The notes under the pieces were generated by a model. The model was not told where the DNA came from. It ran no database searches and saw only the letters and a list, made by a program, of their open reading frames with translations. From an uncultured Pseudomonadales bacterium (GTDB lineage Bacteria; Pseudomonadota; Gammaproteobacteria; Pseudomonadales; Pseudohongiellaceae), in the NCBI GenBank assembly GCA_943789335.1, contig CALSTS010000003.1:326083-390082 (forward strand): a stretch of DNA of 64,000 nt, written 5' to 3'. Every line of letters starts with the position of its first letter. Positions within the stretch are counted from its first letter, which is position 1. This document shows positions 10,297 through 19,221 of this stretch, piece after piece. Made by a program: the position numbers and the translations under genes.

Positions 10297-12339
10297 CTAT
10301 TCATTAGCCAAGGCTACGACCGGGTCGAGTTGCGAGGCTTTTTTGGCCGGGGCAAACCCAAAAATCAAACCAGTGCTCACCGAACAGGTGAAAGCCAGCA
10401 ACATCGGAGTGCTAGAAAAATAAATTGAAACGCCAAACCTCTGCAATATAAGACCAACCGCAACACCCAACGCAACGCCAATAACTCCACCGAAACAGGA
10501 AACTACAATGGCTTCGGCTAAAAACTGCGAAAGAATATCGCTTTGCCTTGCGCCAGTTGCCATACGCACACCTATCTCGCGAGTCCGCTCAGTCACAGAA
10601 ACCAGCATAATATTCATAACGCCGATACCTCCAACCAACAGCGAAATTGCGGCCACCGAACCCAGCAATAAAGTAAAAGTTTTTTGAGATTCAGAAGCAG
10701 ATTCCAACATGGAAGTGTTTTGATCAACACGCATGTCTTGTGTGCCATGTAATGCACTCAAATACTCAAGCATATTTTGTTCTGTCTGATCGACCAGTTC
10801 AATATCATCAACCAGCACCCTGATTTCATCAGCCTCAGCCTTTCCAAACACCCTAACTGCACCCGTTCTAAATGGAATATAAATAGCATCATCAGGGTTA
10901 TTAAAACCTTGTGCGCCTTTTGAGGTTAAAATTCCAATCACCTGAAAAGGAATATTGCCGATTAAAATGTATTCCCCGAGTGGATCCTGTCCATCGGGGA
11001 AAAGATCTGCTCGCGCTTCTGAACCAAGCACAGCAACACTGGTTATATCTTCACTATCTTGGTTAGTAAAAAAAACGCCTTGCGCTAGCGGCCATGACTC
11101 GACTTCCGGCATTTCTCCAGTAGTAGCAACGACAGAGGTTTGTGTATCATTTCTGCCAAAGCGAACTGATGAGTTACGACTTTGCATTTGTGGAATGGCT
11201 GCCAAGATATTTGGAACATTGCTTCCAACTGCCACTGCATCATCTAATGTCAGGGTTGATGGCATGCTACGAAAAGAACCTGGCAAACGTTCCGGCCGTA
11301 TGGTTACAACATTAGTGCCTAATTGATTCATGATCTGAATAATATTCTGCTGAGCTCCTTCGCCAATAGCGAGCATGGCAACCACTGAAGAAACCCCAAT
11401 CACAATACCCAATAAAGTCAGCATGGTACGGAAGATATTCGCCTTCAATGAACGAAATGCCATTCTGATTGCTTCACCCGTTCCTGCCATCATTGAAGAA
11501 GCTTTTCGACTCATGAAGAGCTCGCGTAATTTAGCATTATTATTTGAGTCAACATTTTCCGGTTTAGGTCCTGAATCACTGACAATCTCTCCATCAAGAA
11601 ATTCAATGCTGCGATCAGCATGGGCAGCAACTTCTTTATCATGTGTGATCAGAATTACCGTGTGACCCTTTTTAGCCAAATCCTCCAGAAGTTCCATTAC
11701 TTCAATACCACTTTGAGTATCAAGTGCTCCCGTCGGCTCATCCGCTAGAATGATATTGCCTCCATTCATCATGGCTCTAGCGATAGAAACCCTCTGTTGT
11801 TGTCCACCTGACAACTGGGTAGGCCGATGATCCATGCGATCACCAAGCCCAAGTGCACTTAATAAGGATTCTGCTCGTATTTCACGTTCATGCGCATTCA
11901 AGCCTGCATAAACCGCTGGCACCTGGACATTTTCTAGTGCCGATTCTGTTCCAAGCAAATTGTAATTTTGGAAAACAAAGCCAAAGGCTTCACGTCGCAA
12001 CCAGGCAAGTCCGTCAGCATCAAAACTTTCTATATCCCTGCCAGCAAACAAATACTTCCCTGCAGTCGGCCGATCCAGGCAGCCCAGAATATTCATTAAA
12101 GTTGATTTTCCTGAACCAGACTGTCCAACAATGGCCAGAAATTCTCCCGGATAAATTTTTAAATCAATACCTCGTAATGCATGCACTTCAACGCCGCCAC
12201 CCGTAGTAAAGGTACGCATCACACCTTCTAGTTCTATTAGCGGAATCGCAATGCTTTTGCCCTGTTCTGCCGAGACATCTTCAGCTTGCCCAAATGACTC
12301 ATTTGATCCTGCTGCGACATCAATTATAGAGGCAGTCAT
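10297..12339 (-). CDS. macB: MacB-like ABC transporter, fused ATPase and permease
   Basis: The 680-residue protein is a MacB-type type VII ABC transporter that couples ATP hydrolysis to mechanotransmission across the periplasm. It has an N-terminal ATPase with Walker A GQSGSGKST (72-80), signature LSGGQQQRV and Walker B IILADEPTG, followed by a first membrane helix (about 305), a periplasmic MacB core domain and three C-terminal membrane helices. Unlike the shortest MacB proteins it carries about 30 extra N-terminal residues. The adaptor gene ends two bases upstream. Substrates of this subfamily include macrolides, peptides and siderophores; the sequence does not decide between them. Confidence 0.93.
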   Translation of the reverse strand: MTASIIDVAAGSNESFGQAEDVSAEQGKSIAIPLIELEGVMRTFTTGGGVEVHALRGIDLKIYPGEFLAIVGQSGSGKSTLMNILGCLDRPTAGKYLFAGRDIESFDADGLAWLRREAFGFVFQNYNLLGTESALENVQVPAVYAGLNAHEREIRAESLLSALGLGDRMDHRPTQLSGGQQQRVSIARAMMNGGNIILADEPTGALDTQSGIEVMELLEDLAKKGHTVILITHDKEVAAHADRSIEFLDGEIVSDSGPKPENVDSNNNAKLRELFMSRKASSMMAGTGEAIRMAFRSLKANIFRTMLTLLGIVIGVSSVVAMLAIGEGAQQNIIQIMNQLGTNVVTIRPERLPGSFRSMPSTLTLDDAVAVGSNVPNILAAIPQMQSRNSSVRFGRNDTQTSVVATTGEMPEVESWPLAQGVFFTNQDSEDITSVAVLGSEARADLFPDGQDPLGEYILIGNIPFQVIGILTSKGAQGFNNPDDAIYIPFRTGAVRVFGKAEADEIRVLVDDIELVDQTEQNMLEYLSALHGTQDMRVDQNTSMLESASESQKTFTLLLGSVAAISLLVGGIGVMNIMLVSVTERTREIGVRMATGARQSDILSQFLAEAIVVSCFGGVIGVALGVAVGLILQRFGVSIYFSSTPMLLAFTCSVSTGLIFGFAPAKKASQLDPVVALANE

Positions 12340-12341
12340 GC

Positions 12342-12671
12342 TTATCTTCTTCCGCCTGGGATGCCTAGCGCAGATCTTAATTGGTCACGATCGATACCAT
12401 TTACATTTCCTTGTATGACTCCAGAGACCACGGATTCGCCTGCTTGCAAACCTGATATCACTTCTGCTGATACGCGACTGCTCAGGCCAACAATGATTTC
12501 TTTGGTTTCAAGCGTGCCGTCATTCAATTGAACCTGGACAGTAGCTATACGGCTACCCGCTCCTCTATCATTCGTCAGCATCGCTGCTTGCCCTCCGCTT
12601 TGTACGAGTTGCGGGCCTGGGAAATTTGCGACCATCGTGCACGCTTCCAGGTAAGCGGCCATTAAATCCAC
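12342..12671 (-). CDS. MacA-like adaptor, C-terminal fragment (frameshifted)
   Basis: A 109-residue frame opening with GTG, whose last 70 residues form the membrane-proximal domain of a MacA/HlyD-type adaptor (a strand ending in TVQVQLNDG, then VSGLQAGESVVSG). It overlaps the 3' end of the N-terminal fragment by 10 bases in the -1 frame. There is no signal sequence, so it would not work alone unless ribosomes shift frame. I read it as the detached C-terminus of the gene at 12662-13744. Confidence 0.8.
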   Translation of the reverse strand: MDLMAAYLEACTMVANFPGPQLVQSGGQAAMLTNDRGAGSRIATVQVQLNDGTLETKEIIVGLSSRVSAEVISGLQAGESVVSGVIQGNVNGIDRDQLRSALGIPGGRR

Positions 12672-13744
12672 CTCTGCGCTCCTCCGGCATTGGCCATAAC
12701 TTCATTAAAGCCTGAACCTGCACTTGCTGGCCCACCTTCTAGAAAGGTCAGAGCTCCTATTGGAACGGTTAATACATTTCTAGCAGCTGAAGTAACAAAA
12801 TAAATCTGTGCAGTCATTTCCGGTAATAAGGCCGAATCCTCATTTTCAATATCAAATAGGCCGGTATACAGCACAACGTTGTTGGTAATAGTCGGTTGTG
12901 GCAATATTTGTCTTAAGGTGCTGCTCCAACGCCGATTGCCTCCGCCAAGAGTCGTAAAGTAAACCTCCATACCATTACTAAGACTGCTTATATCCGCTTC
13001 TGATATTTCAGCTTCAACCGTCATTTGTGATAGGTCCGCGATAGTTAAGATGGTTGGCGCTTGCTGAACAGCATTTAAAGTCCTTCCTTCAGTCATGTTA
13101 ACTGAGACAACTGTTCCAGAAATTGGCGCTACAATGCGCGTAAACGCTAGCTCTTGTTCTTCAATGTCTAGATTAGCGCGGCTCTGATCTATCTGGCGTT
13201 GGGCCTGCGTTAGATTGGCCTGGGCAGCGGCCAGCTGATTCATTGCATTATCAAAATCTAGCTGACTAGTTGCATCAGCAGCCATTAAGCGGCGCTGACG
13301 ATCAGCGTTTGCCTGTGCTAATTGCAAAGCAGAACTTCTGGATTCTAGTTGGGCTTCCTGCCCAGCCAGATTTGCCCGGCTGGACTCAACGCGTTGTTCT
13401 TGTTGATTGGCATATATTTCAGCCAGTAATTGTCCTTCTTCTACTTCATCCCCAGCTTCAACATATAGGTTTAATAATTGCCCAGAGACCTGAGCGCCGA
13501 CTTCAACAATTTCAAAAGGTTTAAGACTTCCGGTAGCCGCAATAGTATTTTCAATGTCTCCAATCTGAACTGGCGTCAGCAAAGGCTGATTTTCAACAAG
13601 ATCCTCATCATCATTTAGCCAATAATAACTAGCACCTGCGCCCAATATGACAACAATAAATAATCCTAACAGGCCTTTCTTACCTTTTTTTCTGCGCAGA
13701 GGAGCGAAGTTGTCCTCTGCATTATTAGCGCCATCAGAAGTCAT
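12662..13744 (-). CDS. macA: MacA-like periplasmic adaptor, N-terminal part (frameshifted)
   Basis: The 360-residue frame has a cytoplasmic Lys/Arg-rich head, one membrane helix (about residues 25-42), a biotinyl-lipoyl half-motif, a long alpha-hairpin rich in Ala and Gln, and a beta-barrel domain, in the order of HlyD/MacA adaptors. It stops just after the last barrel strand (VLTVPIGALTFLEGG) in a glycine-rich linker, while the missing C-terminal domain continues in the -1 frame (12342-12671). Adaptor, pump and channel form one operon read leftward from here. Either the gene is broken or one or two bases are wrong in the linker. Confidence 0.85.
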   Translation of the reverse strand: MTSDGANNAEDNFAPLRRKKGKKGLLGLFIVVILGAGASYYWLNDDEDLVENQPLLTPVQIGDIENTIAATGSLKPFEIVEVGAQVSGQLLNLYVEAGDEVEEGQLLAEIYANQQEQRVESSRANLAGQEAQLESRSSALQLAQANADRQRRLMAADATSQLDFDNAMNQLAAAQANLTQAQRQIDQSRANLDIEEQELAFTRIVAPISGTVVSVNMTEGRTLNAVQQAPTILTIADLSQMTVEAEISEADISSLSNGMEVYFTTLGGGNRRWSSTLRQILPQPTITNNVVLYTGLFDIENEDSALLPEMTAQIYFVTSAARNVLTVPIGALTFLEGGPASAGSGFNEVMANAGGAQRWI

Positions 13745-13901
13745 ATTTTTCCTTTAATAACAGCATTTTATAATTAAAATCTAAATTTTATTATCCAACA
13801 GACAAGAATACACTGTAAAAGTGGAAATAAAGAGAAACTTCATCCCTTACTGGATTTAGCTTTAACGTAGATTTAAGTAAAAGGTTTACAAAAAAATTGA
13901 C

Positions 13902-14870
13902 TTAGTTTTGGCAGATATTAATTAATTTTTCCAAAGCTTGTGATGCCTTGCCACTATCTATTGCCTGTGAGGCCTGTTGAACGCCTTCTTGTAAGTTTGA
14001 AACTTTGTCAGCCACTAATAAAGCAGCAGCAGCTCCGAAAATTACTATATCCCGATAAGAGTCTTTCTGGCCTTGAAGCAAGGCTCGTAAACGTTCGGCA
14101 TTATAGGAGGCTTCTCCGCCTTTGAGTTGTGCCAGTGTTGCCAGAGGCAGGCCCACATCCTCTGGGCTGATAGTTAGTTCTTTTATTTCTTTTCCGTTAA
14201 CTTCACAGACATAGTTTTCACCTGTTGTACTTAATTCATCTAGACCATCTGCACCATGAACTACCCAGGCTTTCTCACAACCTAATTTAGCCAGCACCTC
14301 AGCCATAGGTTTTACCCATTCTTTACTGTAAACCCCTAACAAATAACGCTTCACCCCTGCCGGGTTGCATAGAGGTCCCAAAATATTAAACATGGTACGT
14401 ATACCTAACTCCACCCGAACCGGGCCTACATACTTAAATGAACTATGATGACGTGGAGCAAGCATAAACCCAATATTGGCTTCAGTTATTGCTTGTTCAA
14501 TTTTTTCTAGAGGCGCATCAAGGTTTATGCCCAGCTCTCCCAAGACATCTGCTGCACCGGACTTAGACGATAAAGCTCGATTGCCATGTTTGGCCACTGG
14601 CACTCCACATCCAGCGACAACAATTGCCGTTGCAGTTGAAATATTCAAAGTCCCTGTACCATCTCCTCCAGTACCAACAATATCCATAGCGTCTGCAGGT
14701 GCTTTAATTGCCAAGGCTTTAGCCCGTATCACATTCACTGCCGCGCTGAGTTCATCTACATTTTCACCACGCATGCGTAAAGCGACGAGAAAACCCGCAA
14801 TCTGCGCAGACGTTGCGCCACCACTCATGACAATTTCAAAAGCTTCACTGGCTTCATCAAAACTTAACAC
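13902..14870 (-). CDS. trpD: anthranilate phosphoribosyltransferase
   Basis: TrpD transfers phosphoribose from PRPP to anthranilate, the second committed step of tryptophan synthesis. The PRPP-binding motif GTGGDGTGTLNIST (66-79) and the anthranilate pocket are present. The frame opens with GTG at 14870 and gives 322 residues, about 20 fewer than usual. Upstream in the same frame are 19 codons (starting PILQTALKPF) that resemble the missing TrpD N-terminus, but they follow a TGA with no start codon. The gene stands alone, without trpG or trpC beside it, which differs from the trpGDC cluster of many relatives. Confidence 0.9.
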   Translation of the reverse strand: MLSFDEASEAFEIVMSGGATSAQIAGFLVALRMRGENVDELSAAVNVIRAKALAIKAPADAMDIVGTGGDGTGTLNISTATAIVVAGCGVPVAKHGNRALSSKSGAADVLGELGINLDAPLEKIEQAITEANIGFMLAPRHHSSFKYVGPVRVELGIRTMFNILGPLCNPAGVKRYLLGVYSKEWVKPMAEVLAKLGCEKAWVVHGADGLDELSTTGENYVCEVNGKEIKELTISPEDVGLPLATLAQLKGGEASYNAERLRALLQGQKDSYRDIVIFGAAAALLVADKVSNLQEGVQQASQAIDSGKASQALEKLINICQN

Positions 14871-15001
14871 TTGTTTCTCTGAAACTTTTTTGATGAATGG
14901 TTTTAAGGCTGTTTGTAGTATCGGTCATTGCATTTGCTCAATTTGATATTTTTTTATTTTTCGTATTATCCGCAAACCTAAAATCTAAGGTCGAAAGCTT
15001 G

Positions 15002-15087
15002 CTTATGTTTTTAGTAACCGTTGTCAGCAGGGATGCTGACAACGAGCCGCCATGGATGGTTTTATGGCGAGTTACGAAAAACATAAG
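15002..15087. repeat. 86-bp imperfect palindrome with two nested hairpins (three-way junction)
   Basis: Outer arms 15002-15018 and 15071-15087 are inverted with 16 of 17 positions matching. Inside lie a perfect 10-bp hairpin (15019-15028 with 15035-15044, loop AGGGAT) and a 6-bp hairpin (CGCCAT at 15048-15053 with ATGGCG at 15064-15069). Together they fold as a cloverleaf-like three-way junction. It sits between the folD stop and the trpD start, both on the minus strand. It could be a mobile extragenic repeat (REP/MITE-like), a folD terminator or an RNA structure; I see no second copy in the window. Confidence 0.75.
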
Positions 15088-15107
15088 TAAATTTTCGTAA
15101 CAGAATT

Positions 15108-16001
15108 TTAATTTTTATTCTTACGCTCTGCTCTACGTTCTTGTGCCAACAAAGTATTCTGCATTAACGAGGCAATAGTCATCGGCCCAACACCACCTGG
15201 AACCGGCGTAATAAAACTGCATTTGTCTTTAACGTCTTCAAAATCCACATCACCTTTTAATGCAAAGCCTTTTGGTTTTGAGCTATCAGGGACTCTACTG
15301 GTGCCTACATCAATAACAATGGCGCCCGTTTTTACCATGTCAGCTTTAACAAATTCAGGTTTTCCTATCGCCACTATTAATATGTCCGCACTGGCACAGA
15401 TTTCTTGCATGTTTTGTGTGCGGCTATGCACCATCGTGACCGTGCAATTTCCAGGTTCAGCATTGCGTGACATTAAAATAGACATGGGAGTACCAACAAT
15501 ATTGCTTCGCCCTACTACCACGCAATGCATGCCTGAAGTCTTAATACCGTTCCTTTTTAACAATTCCAGAATGCCATTTGGTGTCGCTGATATATAAGTT
15601 GGTAAACCCAGCATCATACGTCCCAGGTTTTCAGGATGAAAACCATCAACATCTTTATCAGGATTAATCGCTTCTGTTATGGTGTTTTCGTCAATGTGCT
15701 TTGGCAAAGGAACCTGCACAATAAAACCATCCACTTCATCATTATTGTTCAGTTCATTAACTTTTTGCAGCAACTCTATTTCTGATGTTTCTTCTGGAAG
15801 GGTAATCAAGGTGGAATCGAAGCCCAGTTGTTCACAAGTAAGGACTTTATTATTGACATAAGTATGGCTACCACCATCATTGCCTACAATTACTGCTGCG
15901 AGATGCGGGACCTTGCCATTTGCTGCTTTAATAGCAGCGACTTTTTCAGCAATCTCAGCTTTTAGTTGTTCAGAAGTTGCCTTGCCATCAAGTAACTGCA
16001 T
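15108..16001 (-). CDS. folD: methylene-THF dehydrogenase / methenyl-THF cyclohydrolase
   Basis: FolD interconverts 5,10-methylene-THF and 10-formyl-THF in one-carbon metabolism. The 297-residue protein has the catalytic Tyr48/Lys52 pair (TYVNNK), the PLPKHI loop and the nucleotide-binding motif [13 protein letters not shown] lysine/asparagine-rich tail follows the family core. It lies 1.5 kb from fhs on the opposite strand; together the two give a complete formate to methylene-THF route. Confidence 0.96.
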   Translation of the reverse strand: MQLLDGKATSEQLKAEIAEKVAAIKAANGKVPHLAAVIVGNDGGSHTYVNNKVLTCEQLGFDSTLITLPEETSEIELLQKVNELNNNDEVDGFIVQVPLPKHIDENTITEAINPDKDVDGFHPENLGRMMLGLPTYISATPNGILELLKRNGIKTSGMHCVVVGRSNIVGTPMSILMSRNAEPGNCTVTMVHSRTQNMQEICASADILIVAIGKPEFVKADMVKTGAIVIDVGTSRVPDSSKPKGFALKGDVDFEDVKDKCSFITPVPGGVGPMTIASLMQNTLLAQERRAERKNKN

Positions 16002-16055
16002 CTTATCCTTACCCCTATAAGAAAAGCAGGCATTCTACCCGATCAAGCAAAGCGA

Positions 16056-17309
16056 TCACAGAAAAAAACCAGGAGCAGTTACGCTTACGATTTCTAGAAT
16101 TGCAGCACGAGTTGCAGCATCCAGATGTGCATAATCAGTATGATCTTCATCTGCACTGAGTACCTGATATATGTTATCAACAAGATAAGTATGTAAGACC
16201 TCGGGTAAGGCCGCAAAAGCATCCGTGTAGATTAAATAACTAAGAGGATATTTGAAAACACGCTGCTTTAAATCTAATTCTCGCAATGAACGCGTGCTGT
16301 TATCGAAAGGACCTAAATTCTGAAAATATTCAGTGAAACCAGAAAGACCCTGTATTTGGTCACCCAAGGACGCTTCATTCTTCATAAAGAGAGCGTCCAA
16401 AACCGGCAAGGCAAATTCCGCTAATTTTTCAGCACTTACTGTCCCTTGTTCTGCCATTAACTGACGGTAATCCCAGGAGGCTTTGGTCATGGTATTTTGT
16501 ACTTCAATCTGGTGTTGGATAACCAGCAAGGCAACTATATCACTGTGCCCTGTTAAGTAAGGACTGGTATCAACCCATTCTGTCAAATCAGCTTTATTGC
16601 CGTTAGCGAGTAAATCAATTTCACTCACAGAAGTGGCTCTACCTTCAAACATTAGATTGCCCATGGTTTCTTGTTCTCCATGAAGGCCCGTAACGTACCA
16701 ACCTCCCCAGCGCTGATTTAAAGGAGTACTGTCTTGCATAATCACACTAACTTCATGCGAAGCAATCTCCCCATTACTGTCGACTAATCTAGAACTCATC
16801 ATAAAACGTGGAGTTCCTCTGCCGGTATTACTCATAGTGTCATGACAACGTAAACATCGACTGGTTTGGCGGGTTAATTCCAATTCAGTTTCAGCTTCTT
16901 GCGGAATATCAAAAAATACTGGACCCAAGTTAGGATCCATTGAGGCTATTTCCAGTGTATTCGTATCCGGAATATATCCGATATAAACTTCATCATTAAA
17001 ATACAGTGCCCGAGGTGTTTCAGGCGCGACAAACCGACTCTTACGGGCTGTTTTGGAAAACACCAACAATTGAGAAGAATCATCAATGTTCAGAAGCGTT
17101 AATAAGGACTCGAGATAACCTCGTTCGCCGCGAAATTCAAGTTGTATTCGTCCAGCATCAATATCATCAAATAATAAACTGGCCGCATCATAAGTTGCAG
17201 AATCCGCATAATTAATCGCAGGATAATCCCGATCATAAGGCAACTGAGCACTTGCAAGCGCTGGTAAAATAAATAAAATTAAAAATAGAGCCTTTCTAAA
17301 CTTAAGCAT
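16056..17309 (-). CDS. exported protein with a single CxxCH haem-binding motif
   Basis: A 417-residue protein with a Sec signal peptide (about residues 1-21, cleavage after ASA). It has one CLRCH motif at residues 152-156, suggesting covalent haem c, in a stretch with Met and His residues that could supply the second ligand. The rest shows no domain I recognise: the N-terminal part looks beta-rich and the C-terminal 150 residues helical. It would act in the periplasm. It is divergent from fhs and has no obvious partner. I infer a cytochrome-like or redox-sensing role only from the haem motif. Confidence 0.75.
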   Translation of the reverse strand: MLKFRKALFLILFILPALASAQLPYDRDYPAINYADSATYDAASLLFDDIDAGRIQLEFRGERGYLESLLTLLNIDDSSQLLVFSKTARKSRFVAPETPRALYFNDEVYIGYIPDTNTLEIASMDPNLGPVFFDIPQEAETELELTRQTSRCLRCHDTMSNTGRGTPRFMMSSRLVDSNGEIASHEVSVIMQDSTPLNQRWGGWYVTGLHGEQETMGNLMFEGRATSVSEIDLLANGNKADLTEWVDTSPYLTGHSDIVALLVIQHQIEVQNTMTKASWDYRQLMAEQGTVSAEKLAEFALPVLDALFMKNEASLGDQIQGLSGFTEYFQNLGPFDNSTRSLRELDLKQRVFKYPLSYLIYTDAFAALPEVLHTYLVDNIYQVLSADEDHTDYAHLDAATRAAILEIVSVTAPGFFL

Positions 17310-17382
17310 TATTCGCGCCTTTTCATCAGATAAAAAGATTATACAAAATTAAAAGCTTATTAACTGAACTGATGATCTTTTT

Positions 17383-17416
17383 TTGACTTAAATTAAACTC
17401 TTAAAACTGCTAGAAT
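17383..17416 (+). promoter_or_regulatory. putative promoter of fhs
   Basis: An extended -10 element TGCTAGAAT lies at 17408-17416, about 50 bases before the fhs start. A TTGACT at 17383-17388 is too far upstream (22-bp spacing) for an ordinary -35, so the extended -10 probably does the work. The same TGCTAGAAT string is found upstream of argD. Confidence 0.45.
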
Positions 17417-17467
17417 CGCCGCCTTTACCAGCTCCAAGCTACAATAATCATCATAGCAGAGCCATCT

Positions 17468-19141
17468 ATGGTCCAAACTTCTGACATTAAAATTGCACAA
17501 GCTGCAGCAATGCAGTCAATTGTTGATATTGCAGCCAAATTGGATATCCCTGGAACCGCTCTGCATCAATATGGCCCGCATAAGGCAAAACTTGACTACG
17601 ACTTTATTAAGTCTGCTCAAAAAAACCAAGATGGCAAACTGATTCTGGTTACTGCTATTTCCCCAACACCTGCTGGGGAGGGGAAAACCACTACCACTGT
17701 TGGTCTAGGTGATGCCTTGACCCAAATCGGCAAGAAAACAGCAATCTGTTTGCGTGAACCCAGTCTTGGCCCCTGTTTCGGCATGAAAGGCGGTGCCGCA
17801 GGTGGAGGATATGCTCAGGTTGTTCCGATGGAAGAAATAAACCTGCATTTCACCGGTGATTTCCATGCAATTGCAGCGGCTCATAATTTACTCGCAGCCA
17901 TGATCGATAACCATATTCACTGGTCAAATGAATTAGACATCGATAGCCGTCGCATAACCTGGCGTCGGGTGGTTGACATGAATGACCGTGCTTTACGTGA
18001 CATCACCTTAGGCCTTGGCGGTCCAGCTAATGGTTTTACCCGGCAATCTGGTTTCGATATTACTGTTGCTTCAGAAGTAATGGCCATACTCTGTCTGGCT
18101 AATGATTTGGAAGATTTACAGCAACGACTAGCTAATATTGTTATTGGTACGACCCGCGATTTACAGGCAATCACCGCCAGAGACCTGAAAGCTGACGGAG
18201 CAATGACTGCCTTATTAAAAGACGCCTTGCGTCCTAACCTGGTTCAAACACTAGAAGGTACTCCAGCATTTATTCACGGCGGCCCGTTTGGCAATATTGC
18301 TCATGGCTGCAATTCGGTCATATCAACCCAGTCAGCCTTAAATCTTGCTGATTATGTGGTTACTGAAGCAGGCTTTGGAGCAGACCTTGGGGCAGAAAAA
18401 TTCTTTAATATAAAGTGCCGCAAAGCAAAGTTAAAACCCGATGCCGTTGTTATTGTCGCGACAGTACGTGCTCTTAAAATGCATGGTGGCGCAGCTAAAG
18501 ATCAACTCAGAACTGAAAATCTAGAGGCTCTGGAGAAAGGCCTATGCAACTTGGAACGCCATGTAGAGAATATTCAACAATTTGAAGTCCCTCTAACTGT
18601 TGCTATAAACGTGTTCGATGATGATACGGATACTGAAATAGAATTAATTACTAAACATTGTGCAAAGCTAGGTGTCAGTGTTTTCAAATGTCAGCATTGG
18701 TCACAAGGTGGGGCTGGCGCAAAAGCCTTGGCACAAGAAGTTGTGAACATAGCTGAAAACACTATTGGTAATTTCAATTACTTGTACAATGATGAAATGA
18801 CTCTGTGGAAGAAAGCACAATGTATTGCCCAGAAAATTTATGGAGCTTCTGACATTGTGGCCGACATGAAAGTACGTAAACAATTTGATGCTTACCAACA
18901 ACAATATCCGGGTTTCCCAGTTTGCATGGCGAAAACTCAATATAGTTTTTCTACAGATCCTTTATTGATGGGAGCGCCAAATAATCATGTAGTCCCCATA
19001 AAAGAATTGAGACTTTCTGCAGGTGCGGAATTTATTGTTGCGGTATGTGGCGATATCATGATCATGCCAGGCTTGCCCAAAATACCTTCTGCTGAGAGGA
19101 TTTCGGTCAATGCAAAAGGTCAAATAGAAGGCTTATTTTAA
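17468..19141 (+). CDS. fhs: formate-tetrahydrofolate ligase
   Basis: Fhs makes 10-formyl-THF from formate, THF and ATP. The 557-residue length and the ATP/phosphate loop [13 protein letters not shown] (67-79) are typical, and the conserved [18 protein letters not shown] segment follows. With folD nearby, the cell can capture formate into the one-carbon pool or release it. The gene is monocistronic by appearance, with an 80-bp gap to metG. Many gammaproteobacteria lack fhs, so its presence is informative about one-carbon metabolism. Confidence 0.96.
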   Translation: MVQTSDIKIAQAAAMQSIVDIAAKLDIPGTALHQYGPHKAKLDYDFIKSAQKNQDGKLILVTAISPTPAGEGKTTTTVGLGDALTQIGKKTAICLREPSLGPCFGMKGGAAGGGYAQVVPMEEINLHFTGDFHAIAAAHNLLAAMIDNHIHWSNELDIDSRRITWRRVVDMNDRALRDITLGLGGPANGFTRQSGFDITVASEVMAILCLANDLEDLQQRLANIVIGTTRDLQAITARDLKADGAMTALLKDALRPNLVQTLEGTPAFIHGGPFGNIAHGCNSVISTQSALNLADYVVTEAGFGADLGAEKFFNIKCRKAKLKPDAVVIVATVRALKMHGGAAKDQLRTENLEALEKGLCNLERHVENIQQFEVPLTVAINVFDDDTDTEIELITKHCAKLGVSVFKCQHWSQGGAGAKALAQEVVNIAENTIGNFNYLYNDEMTLWKKAQCIAQKIYGASDIVADMKVRKQFDAYQQQYPGFPVCMAKTQYSFSTDPLLMGAPNNHVVPIKELRLSAGAEFIVAVCGDIMIMPGLPKIPSAERISVNAKGQIEGLF

Positions 19142-19221
19142 ATTATTAAATTTGACTGGCCTTAAACGAAGCCTAAAATCACTTAAGTTAAACATTAACT
19201 AACGTATATTGAGAATCAACA

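Noticed and set aside
12590..12680. Programmed ribosomal frameshift in the adaptor gene
   Set aside because: There is no slippery heptamer and no clear downstream structure, so damage or sequence error is more likely.
17383..17416. Classic -35/-10 promoter with TTGACT and TAGAAT
   Set aside because: The 22-bp spacing is too long; I kept only the extended -10 as likely.
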